Shown piece by piece: positions 1 to 10,972 of a stretch of DNA of 64,000 bases. The stretch spans positions 19,012,854 to 19,076,853 of the forward strand of contig NC_045147.1 in the NCBI RefSeq assembly GCF_008831285.2. The letters run 5' to 3'. The translations under genes were made by a program, and so were the position numbers. Source of the DNA: Nymphaea colorata (lineage: Eukaryota > Streptophyta > Magnoliopsida > Nymphaeales > Nymphaeaceae). The notes beneath the pieces were generated by a model. It saw nothing but the letters and a program-made list of their open reading frames with translations, made no database searches and was not told the origin of the DNA. Each line of letters begins with the position of its first letter. Position 1 is the stretch's first letter.

Positions 1-329
1 CTCCGTGTACTGAAGAAGAAGAAACAGGACCTGGTACCCATGGCAATGCCCTTTGCACCGAAGCGCAAGAAGCATCGAGGGTCGGTGATGGCACCCCGCA
101 GCGACCATAGCTATGCCTGCCGATATTGTCTACCACTCTTGGCAGCAAGGCTCGGACGCCATGGCTCAGTTCAAGTCTCACACTATATTTTAATTGAAGT
201 TGGTGAGTACACACCTCAAATTGGTGTATAGGAGGGGATGAGTTTTGTACCCCATAAGGGTATGTCGAGTGTGGATCATATTAGTAGCCATTTTCAAACA
301 TTACATATGTATAGATATGAAATAACAAA

Positions 330-560
330 TGAGTATCGAATAATGTTTATGAGATAATAAATGATTTATGAGATAATGAGATAACAGACGAATAGTTGTA
401 TGAGGTAATACAAAACATGAGATAATGTTTATGAGATAACAAAAGATTTATTTATGAGATAATAGATAAATGTATGAGATAATTCGAAACATAAGTATGA
501 GATAATAAAATATTTATAAGATAATAGATAAATGTATGAGATAAGGTTAAAAGTAAGTAT
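330..560. repeat. Degenerate tandem repeat, tatgagataat-type unit
   Basis: Roughly a dozen imperfect copies of a short unit close to tatgagataat(a) occur here, spaced irregularly at 12-30 bases. The repeat lies in what would be an intron of the minus-strand nitronate monooxygenase pseudogene. The rest of 240-1240 is plain AT-rich sequence with no coding signal. Confidence 0.6.
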
Positions 561-1339
561 GTGATAATACAATATTTATGAAATAATGAAAACGCTATGA
601 GCAAAAAGAAAATGAATTTTTTTTTACTGCTTAAAGGAATATATTGGTCATTAACAATATGCATGCATACATGAATTAACAAAATTTACTTTTATCTAAT
701 CCCCAATTCTTGTTTTTGTAGTTTTCTTTTTTGTTCTTACAAAATGTTTATTTTTATATTAAATCATGGGCATTTTTTGTCCTTAGTAAAAATAACGTAT
801 GAAATATCTTACACGGGGACGACATATATATCGAGCTTCGATATAGGAGTTGTTAATGTTCACTTTTTGAAATGATGAAAAAGCTTGTAAAAAAAAATAT
901 AAAATGTTCACTTGCTTTATAAAAAAGATAAAAAATGCACTCACCCTCATTTGGTGCATTTTTTTTTTTGGTGTGCATACAACTCGATCTGGTTTTTAAT
1001 TGAAGTTTTCATGGATTGACCCCATTGAGTCATTATTTCACACCCTTTACACCCTTGGAGCATAGTTTGCTTGAATCTACTCTAAATGTTCATAAAATAT
1101 TTACATAATGCTTCAACTGCCAAACGTCCCTTAAGAGATAATTACTCAAGAAGCTCCAAGGGCTCAACCTCAGGTCTACATCTATGAACACCATAAAGCT
1201 GGGACGTTAGTGGTGGCTTAAACTAAAGTTGATAAAATTAAGAGACTGACCGTGCCAAAGATGTGCCCTCCAGCTTCAACTTCTTGTGCAATTATGCCAA
1301 TGGCCTTTTCAGCCGCCTCCATCACACCAACCTGGATTA

Positions 1340-1791
1340 GGGATGTCAACGGATCGGATTCGGATCGGATACATCTTCAACTATATCCGTTTTTTCGGAT
1401 ATTCATGTATTCGGATTCGGATTCGAATTTAAATTTGAATAAAGCAAAGTCATATCCGAATCCGAATCCGAAATCCGATTTTACAATCCGAATCTGATCC
1501 GAATCCGATTTTTATATTTATATCTGAATGCGAATCCGAATTTCGAACCGGATTTTGCCATTTTTCAAGTATTAGATAGAAGATATTTGTCTAAAACTGA
1601 ATCCGATCCGAATCCGTATCCGAATCCGATCAGATATTCATGTATATTCGATTCCGAATCCGATCAGATGTCGTTTATTAAATCCGAATCCGATCCGATT
1701 TCTTAATCGGATATTAAATTTTTATCCATATCTGATTTTTTCGGATCGAATCGATCGGATATCCGATTCAAATCGGATATATTGACATCCA
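1340..1791. mobile_element. Non-autonomous hAT-like DNA transposon, 452 bp
   Basis: The left end reads gggatgtcaacggatcgg and the right end, reverse-complemented, reads tggatgtcaatatatccg, giving a short terminal inverted repeat around GGATGTCAA. It is flanked by 8-bp direct repeats with one mismatch: ctggatta at 1332-1339 and cttgatta at 1792-1799. The interior is filled with variants of atccgaatccgat in both orientations, like the subterminal repeats bound by hAT transposases. There is no transposase ORF, so it would depend on an element elsewhere. It lies in an intron of the minus-strand pseudogene, directly beside the splice acceptor. Confidence 0.75.
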
Positions 1792-2469
1792 CTTGATTAA
1801 TCAATAAAGCTGAACATGACTTATTTAATATTGGTGTATGGAGAGAGAGATGGATGATGGTGGCATGGGATGAAGAACAAGGGAGCGAGACCTACCTGGT
1901 GCAAGACTTTAGCGCCATTGTTGTGAGCCTCGTCCACCAATTCCTTGGGGTAGTCAACCCAGAATACCTGCAGGCACGCCGGCTTCTCGTCGAAGATGGC
2001 TTGGACGGTGCGCATTTGTCCCATTCTGCAACCACACACAGTCCGAACACGCATTTCATACTCACTTATAATGTTGTCATGCACTCGCAGGGTACCTACC
2101 TCAACCTCAAGTAACTTTGTCATATAACTTTAATGAGATAAAGAGAGAGAGAAAGATGTAGAGAGGGAAAGAGACACTCACAGGGCTTGCCAATAAGCCA
2201 ATTCCGTCGGCATTGGTCAGAGCTAGGATTTTCTTTAGGAGCGGACCGACAGTCCAACCTCTGGATTCGGACATGGTCAAATTGAATTCAAATCCAAAAA
2301 ATACATGGTTCAATTAAAAAATTTTATTTTTTTTCATTGACTGTGGCCATGGCCTAAGCACGCCCTCCCTTCCCTCCGCCCCTGGCTACAACAACGACCA
2401 ACGTTGTGCCCGACACGTCCGGACCCATTGGAGCCAACATGATCCCATTGTCAAAGCCCAGGGTGCTAG

Positions 2470-4457
2470 CAGACCGATCTCGATAGAGTCCTAGCTAATT
2501 CACACTCTTCAAGCTGACGACTGCAATCTAAGCTGGAATTGCACGTCCTCATGGTGCCTCAGACCTCATCTGTTAGTTAGATTACCCATGAAATCCGGAT
2601 GATATATTCAACAACTAGACTTAAAACAATATTGCCCTTTAAATAATGTATTAGCAAGCTGTTCTCTTCTGGGAGTCAGAATGCCACGCAGCACAGAACT
2701 AATAAAACAAAGGAATTGATTAAGACAAGAATCAGAAGTTGGAAGATGAAAGCGACTATTAATCCCCGGTCTGACAAGCGTTAATAACGTGGGTAATTGA
2801 TGCCAAAAACTCTTCAATTGCTTCACAATTAATTAACTTGATCTCGAGCTTCCTCACCCTTTATAGCCAGTCGATGCATGAGCGGCTGTATTTTAATGCA
2901 GAATCAAATCAAAGATGTTCTGTATAGATGAGAAAAGATTCAAAATAATCAAGGAAAATAAGAGTTTCTCTACTTTTTCTTGAAAATATTAGCTAGTAAT
3001 TCAAAAAACATACCAATAATGATAGGGATAGGCAAAGTATAAGACAAGTAGATGTACCCTATTGTGAAAATCTTCGAAAACCGTTTCATTCTACATTTTG
3101 ACGTTGCTATACAGTAACTAACAAGGTGCCTTATCATATAACGAAAGGAAACATAACTTCAGAATCAAGAGTATATTTGGATGTTGATATCGATCATACA
3201 GGAGTAGAGAGAGAGAAAGTGCTTTAAAACCGTAATTTTCACATGGGTTCTGTAGACAGATAAATCTCCTGTAATACTGTGTCAGGATCATTAATAGACA
3301 AGAATACAATAGAGAAAGGAAATTAAAGGATGGATAAGACTTCACGAAATATCCCACTTCTGACAAAGGTTAACAATACGACACGAAGAAGACTGGCATT
3401 GTGGCAACGAAATTGAATGCTGCAAGTCTCTTGGAGCTGACCTCACGTTAATAAATAACTCGTTTCATTTGCATAATTTATTCACTAATACGGATATCAT
3501 CTGCATTTCATATATATTCAAACAGAAATATAATGTGGATGAAGTCTTCGTTGCCGCATTCGGTGACATTGCATTTATTTCCGTATCAATTATTTGCTTT
3601 CCCACGAGCACCACGCTGGTTTTTGGTCGGATTTGGAGTCCTGCAATGAAGGACCAGCTTGCGTGTTTTGATATAACTGAAGCTGGCAAGGGAATCAAAC
3701 AGTATATAGCGTGCCTCTAAGCTTTGGCTGGATGAACATTTCATTTCAGAAGGTTGATTGAACAAGGTGTGTGCTAAACGTCAATTTTGTCCTGCTTTGC
3801 ATTGGTTGACCAAGAACCACATAGATGAGATTAACATGTCTTAAATCGGTACTCATTCACGTTCATTTCATTAAGTATTTATGTTTCGAATATGCAAACT
3901 TCATACACGAGCACTCATTATCGTTCTCTACCCTAACGCGACAGAAAGCAAAAGTCGGACCGAAGATTCATCAATCATGCTTGACATTGAGAAGCTCAGA
4001 GAAGCATTGCTGTCCATCACATAATTGGAAGAATGCCTAACGGATCTTCCATAGTATGCAATGGTGTGACATGAAAATCCTTTAAGATGGGTAGAAGAGA
4101 TCACACTATCAAATGTTTTCTAACTCTTGTATGTTGAAGAAGACAACCTTATTTATAGACTTATGAGAATCCCAATGATGGTTTTGTCCATCACAAACCA
4201 GATATGGATTCTCTTTGATTTTACACAAACGATCTATATTAAATGATATAGATATAGATTTATTAGATCTTCGATTAGCTCTATTTATACAAATAGTCTA
4301 TAATGTATGATAATCGACATATATATAGACCAACTTGATAGATTTCTAACACATCGCACTATCATAAGACGATGTCCACAACCGTGTAAGGTTTATTTTT
4401 CATAGTCTTCTTCAACTGCATATGGTTTTTCTTTTTTTTCTTCGGCTTTAAAAAAAA
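2470..4457. other. Intergenic stretch, no gene recognised
   Basis: Only short ORFs without recognisable motifs are seen. The part from about 4120 to 4380 is very AT-rich and has a TATTTATAGAC motif like those in some LTR or promoter regions. I could not find paired LTRs, a primer-binding site or retroelement coding sequence, so I leave it unclassified. Confidence 0.4.
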
Positions 4458-5107
4458 TTAAAGCAATTCTAACAAGGAGGGCACTTTTGTAGCCGGCAAC
4501 CCCTCTCCCCATCGGTAATCAGACGGCGCCCATGGCCACTTTACCCTGTACCTGGTACTTGCATCAATAAAGTGACTGCTCAGTGCAAAATCACCAGAAC
4601 AAGGTGACCAACCAGCAAGTTGATGAAGCCGGCAATGTTTGAAAGCCTCCTTCCATGGCCTACCAAGATACGACTGCACTTGCCACTGCAACCTCCAGCT
4701 TTGGGGTGGCCAAGATATTGCCACTTATAATGGCAATTACATGGCAATGCCTGTGTTATGATGTGAATTTACTGTCCCCTGAGCGTGACCATGTTCGCGT
4801 GGGCCAACAATGGCACCCGACCATAGATGTTGCAGAGTTGGAAGACTGCTGCTGCGTCGCCGAAGATGAAGTCGACGGTGACGATGTTGCATTCCCGGTA
4901 GAACTGGCGGGAGGAGTAAACACTGAGAGCGTCTTGGTATCCCTGGAAGCTGCACTGGTATAAGACAGATCTGTCGCCGCCGTTCAAGACGGCCAGCGCC
5001 TGGGTCATGGCAGGTCCTGCCGTGTTCCGGATAGTTATGCCTATGGCTACGAAGTTCTCTTCCAATACAGCGTAAAGGAATATGGGGGCCTTTCCATGGT
5101 GAGACAA
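4458..5107 (-). pseudogene. Pectin methylesterase pseudogene (second-exon remnant)
   Basis: The minus strand reads as the catalytic second exon of a plant pectinesterase (CE8). Recognisable pieces are NFVAIGITIRNTAGPA, an altered GYQDAL, FYRECNI, the nucleophile motif VDFIFG, then LGRPWKEA, AGWSPCSGDFALS and LPATKVP at the end. The frame is lost near 4770, after the VTLRGQ block. Stretches around the LGRPW and TLYYGEY regions are deleted or shifted. Where the plus-strand copy at 9561-9590 has an intron end (gcatgcag) before this exon, about ten bases including the acceptor AG are missing here. No first exon is found upstream, to the right. It is a close, inverted relative of the PME at 7990-10278, and unlike that copy it keeps the catalytic Asp. 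It cannot make a full enzyme. Confidence 0.85.
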
Positions 5108-7430
<2,323 letters not shown>

Positions 7431-7526
7431 TTCCAGAAAATATGAAATGAGTGTAGTGCTGTTGTGGAAAAAGCAAAAAAGAAGAAATATTCTTGCGATG
7501 TAAGGTGAAAACCCTAAAGAAACATA

Positions 7527-7906
7527 AGAAAATTCTTGCAAAATGAGGTGAAAAATGAAAATAGAAGAAAGAAACTTCATGAAGCAATGAGGTACAGCTA
7601 TATTCATATGTATCTCGACTAAAGTGAATCTATTTATAAGCTTAACTGAATGTGGAGATCTCATCCGACCAATTGATTGTGACATATTCTCTATTTGCGT
7701 ATTCATTTGTCTTTATTAATTTTGCTTCCTTTCTCACTCTCTCGGGGCTATTTCTCTTTCGAGTTTTTGGTTTCGTGTGAGTAAGTGTGCTGTTTAGACA
7801 GACCTGATTTTCAGTTCCTTCGTTGGTAGGTTGTTACCTTTGTATTCCTTGTTCTGGTGTTCACTGTGTTTCTCGTTCGCCCTTTCTTTCTGTGACTAAT
7901 GGAGAG
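7527..7906. repeat. Left arm of a long inverted repeat flanking PME exon 1
   Basis: The reverse complement of this segment matches 9095-9474 almost base for base, with only a few mismatches noticed by eye (for example in ccctttctttctgtgac near 7881-7895). The arm ends about 85 bases before the PME start codon, so it would form the promoter/5' leader of that gene. Toward lower coordinates (about 7440-7527) the match drops to a loose similarity with tcacctcattttgcatgaatttt-type units also present at 8985-9060 and 9470-9530. Confidence 0.85.
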
Positions 7907-7989
7907 AACTTGGATTCTCTCGATGTTTGGTGTTGAAGTGCAGTTCTTCTGAGTTCAGCATACACAGAGAAAGAGAGAAGGAGAAGGAG

Positions 7990-10278
7990 ATGAAGATATC
8001 CGCTGTCCTATTGACAGCCACTTTCTTCTGGACCCTGGCGGTGTCCTCTCCCTCAGCTGACTTCGCCGCCAGTGACGCATGCCGGCTCACCAGGAACAAG
8101 TTCTGCAAGTCGGTTCTTCTGCTCAATCAATCCCTCGGCTACTCAGCAAGGGTCTCCGACCTCATCCGGCGAGTTATTATTGGAAAAAGCCACGCCAGAA
8201 TCCGGCGCATGGCTGGGGGCTCTCGAGAACTGCCTCCTCCTTTCCCAACTCAACACAATGTACTTGAATTCTACGTTTGCCACCCTCAACGCCGTTAATA
8301 AATCTGCAGAGCTAGCTATCGAAAAGGCCGACGACGTTCACACCCTTCTGAGCGCCATCGTCACCACCCAAGAGACGTGCCACGACGGGTTGCAGACAGC
8401 ATCCTGGCTGCAAGAAAGAGACGCCCTCCAACAGTTGGTCGCCAATGAGTCCCCGTTCTATCGAGCCTCCCTCGCCATGTTTCCCCCGAAGGACCCCAGA
8501 AAGCGTGAACTCGGTCGGGATCTACTACAGGAGTTGAAGGTGAGGCGAGACGGCCTGCCTCATTGGGTTAATGACAAGAAATTCTTCCAAGTTGGTTCGG
8601 GTTCGGGTGTGAGGTCGGGGGAGGAGCTGTTTGATGTACGCGGATTGCTGATGCATGGGAAAGTGGTGGTCGCTCAGAACGGGAGCGGCAACTTCCGGTC
8701 GATCAACGACGCCATAGCCGCTGCTCCTGAGGATTTGCATCCGAGCGACGGCTACCATGTGATTAAGATCAAGGCAGGTGTTTATGAAGAAAATATATGC
8801 ATAGGGTCGAGCAAGAGAAATATTATGATGGTTGGAGATGGAATTCAGAAGACCATCATCACAGGGAGACGGAGTGTGGCAGGTGGCGCCAGCACCTACA
8901 ACTCGTCCACACTTAGTGAGATTTCTTTTGCCTTTCTGACTTTGCATTTCGTAGATTTCTGCTTTGCTGTACCGTCTTCCTTCGGTTTTTCGCCTCACTT
9001 CGCATGAATTTTTTTTTTCACCTCACTGTGCATGAATTTTCTTCCTCGCTTTTGATTTTTCCACAACAGTGCTGCACCCATTTGTTATGTTCCTCTCTCC
9101 ATTAGGCACAGAAAGGAAGGGCGAACGAGAAACACAGTGAACACCAGAACAAGGAATACAAAGGTAACAACCTACCAACGAAGGAACTGAAAATCAGGTC
9201 TGTCTAAACAGCACACTTACTCACACGAAACCAAAAACTCGAAAGAGAAATAGCCCCCAGAGAGTGAGAAAGGAAGCAAAATTAATAAAGACAAATGAAT
9301 ACGCAAATAGAGAATATGTCACAATCAATTGGTCGGATGAGATCTCCACATTCAGTTAAGCTTATAAATAGATTCACTTTAGTCGAGATACATATGAATA
9401 TAGCTGTACCTCATTGCTTCATGAAGTTTCTTTCTTCTATTTTCATTTTTCACCTCATTTTGCAAGAATTTCCTTCCATTTATTTTGGTTTTTCAACTTA
9501 CTTTGCATCAATTTTCTTCCTTTTTTTTTTTTTTTTTTTGCTTTTTAAAGTACCCATATTCTTTTACGCTGTGCATGCAGTTGTATTGGGAGAGAACTTC
9601 GTAGCCATAGGCATAACTATCCGGAACACGGCCGGACCTGCCATGGGCCAGGCGGTGGCCTTCTTGAACGGCAGCGACAAGTCTGTCTTACACCAGTGCA
9701 GCATCGAGGGATACCAGGATACTCTCTACGTTTACTCCTTCCGCCAGTTCTACCGGGAATGCAACATCTTCGGCACCGTCAACTTCATCTTCGGCGACGC
9801 AGCAGCAGTCTTCCAACTCTGCAACATCTATGCGCGGGTGCCATTGTCGGGCCAGGAGAACATGGTGACGGCTCAGGGGAGAGTAAATCCCTATAAGCAA
9901 ACAGGCATTGCCATTATACATAGCAACATCTTGGCCACCCCAAAGGTGGAGGTTGCAGCGGCCCGCGGCGAGGAGCAGTCGTATCTTGGTAGGCCATGGA
10001 AGGAGTACTCGAGGACGGTGATCATGCTCTCTAACATTCGCGGCTTCATCAACCCTGCTGGTTGGTCAGCTTGGTCTGGTGATTTTGCGCTGAGCACTTT
10101 ATACTACGGGGAGTACGGGAACAGGGGCGCAGGTGCAAGTACCAGGAACAGGGTAAAGTGGCTTGAGTACCATCTGATGACCATAGATGATGCCAGGAAT
10201 TTTACTGCAGGTAGTTTTATCGATGGAAGTACGTGGTTGCCGGCTACAAAAGTGCCCTTCTCATTAGGATTGCTTTAA
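7990..10278 (+). pseudogene. Pectin methylesterase with PMEI-type pro-region; frameshifted, catalytic Asp replaced
   Basis: Two exons: 7990-8915 and 9581-10278, intron 8916-9580 (GTGAGA...GCATGCAG); phases agree. The start is chosen because MKISAVLLTATFFW begins a good signal peptide. The pro-region has the inhibitor-domain Cys pattern (ACRLTRNKFCKS, ALENCLLL, TQETCHDGL). The frame changes between about 8160 and 8190, so the first ~60 codons are out of frame with the rest. After it come VVVAQNGSGNFRSINDA, AGVYEENI, NTAGPAMGQAVAF, GYQDTLY, FGTVNFIFG, MVTAQGR, LGRPWKEY, LYYGEYGN and LPATKVPFSLGLL. Known plant PMEs have Asp in (V)DFIFG as nucleophile; here it is Asn (codon aac, 9790-9792). Without the frameshift it would be about 541 aa, normal for type I PMEs, which are secreted to the wall and demethylesterify pectin. 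The frameshift could be an assembly error, but the Asn argues independently against ordinary activity. Confidence 0.85.
9095..9474. repeat. Right arm of the inverted repeat, inside the PME intron
   Basis: This is the reverse complement of 7527-7906, nearly identical over about 380 bases. It lies wholly inside the single PME intron. On either side of it (8985-9090 and 9475-9540) the intron carries degenerate tandem units of the type tttcacctcattttgcatgaattttcttcc, written here as a description of the pattern, not an exact copy. Confidence 0.85.
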
Positions 10279-10574
10279 TTTTTTTGAAAATCGAAAAAAA
10301 AAGAGACAGAAAGTATGCAGTTGAATAAGAAGAAGAAAAAGAAACCTTAGACTCTCGTGAACTTAGTGTTATGATAGTGCTATGATCCTAAACCTTTTTG
10401 TGTTATGTTCAAATTTTTCTCACGTTTTTGCCAATGCAATACCAGTGTTGCGTCATGTTCATGTGCTTCGTCTTGTATTCTCCACTGGTATTTTGGTTTG
10501 TTTTTATCCTTCTCAGTATAAACATGGATTGGTCACTTATTCGCGTACTATTTGAAGGAGAAAGTGTGCTTGAT

Positions 10575-10790
10575 ATACATAAGGATTCAAGTGTATGATA
10601 TAATGAATTGCTTTAACAACCATGGTTACTCAAACTCCAGTGGATGATATAATGGATTTACATGAGGATTCAAGTGGATGATATAATGGATTACTTGAAC
10701 AACCATGGTTACCCAAACTCCAGTGGATGATATAATGGATTTACGTAAGGATTCAAGTGGATGATATAATGGATTACATAAGGATTCAGC
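10575..10790. repeat. 83-bp tandem repeat, about 2.6 copies
   Basis: The phrase aggattcaagtg(g/t)atgatataat begins at about 10582, 10665 and 10748, giving an 83-base period. Each unit also contains aacaaccatggttac and aaactccagtggatgatataat. The sub-phrase tggatgatataatgga recurs twice per unit, so the unit itself arose by an internal duplication. It lies about 300 bases downstream of the PME stop codon. Confidence 0.85.
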
Positions 10791-10868
10791 CGCAGGTGTC
10801 GATATGTATTTGAAAAACGCGGGCCGTCCGATGGAGATAGACCGGGCAGCTCCCTCTCTGTCACCGAT

Positions 10869-10908
10869 CTATATATATATATATATATATAGTAATATAG
10901 ATATGTCA

Positions 10909-10969
<61 letters not shown>
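10869..10969. repeat. Compound (AT)n-(TG)n-(GA)n microsatellite
   Basis: An AT run at about 10870-10891, a TG run at about 10909-10928 and a GA run at about 10929-10969 follow one another with little sequence between. Confidence 0.95.

Positions 10970-10972
<3 letters not shown>

Larger units (their letters stand above)
1..2465 (-). pseudogene. Nitronate monooxygenase (2-nitropropane dioxygenase-like) pseudogene, continues past left edge
   Basis: Read on the minus strand, pieces of the FMN-dependent nitronate monooxygenase family appear in the right order. An N-terminal block with GFDNGIMLAPMGPDVSG lies near 2372-2458. A block ending NADGIGLLASP lies near 2178-2280, followed by a GTGAGT donor. 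Near 1905-2025 is a block with VQAIFDEK, LQVFWVDYPKELVDEAH and KVLHQVG, bounded by plausible AG and GT sites. Near 1247-1331 is EVEAGGHIFGTV, and near 75-160 LLPRVVDNIG. After that the family's AAGGI-type motif and the GAKGIAMGTR motif (about 10-75) can only be read by switching frame twice. The segment expected between LLASP and VQAIF is missing. These enzymes oxidise alkyl nitronates. This copy has lost sequence and frame, so I call it a pseudogene. A hAT-like element sits in one intron. The family call is fairly sure; whether any part is expressed is unknown. Confidence 0.75.

Noticed and set aside
4120-4380. Possible solo LTR
   Set aside because: Only a TATTTATAG motif and AT richness; no paired LTR, TG...CA ends or target duplication could be defined.
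9295-9580. Upstream extension of the PME second-exon frame (starting MNTQIENMSQ)
   Set aside because: This stretch is intron: it lies between a GTGAGA donor and a TGCAG acceptor with matching phases, and its sequence is the inverted arm.
10575-10790. CRISPR-like direct repeats
   Set aside because: The repeats are contiguous 83-bp tandem units without unique spacers, in a plant genome.
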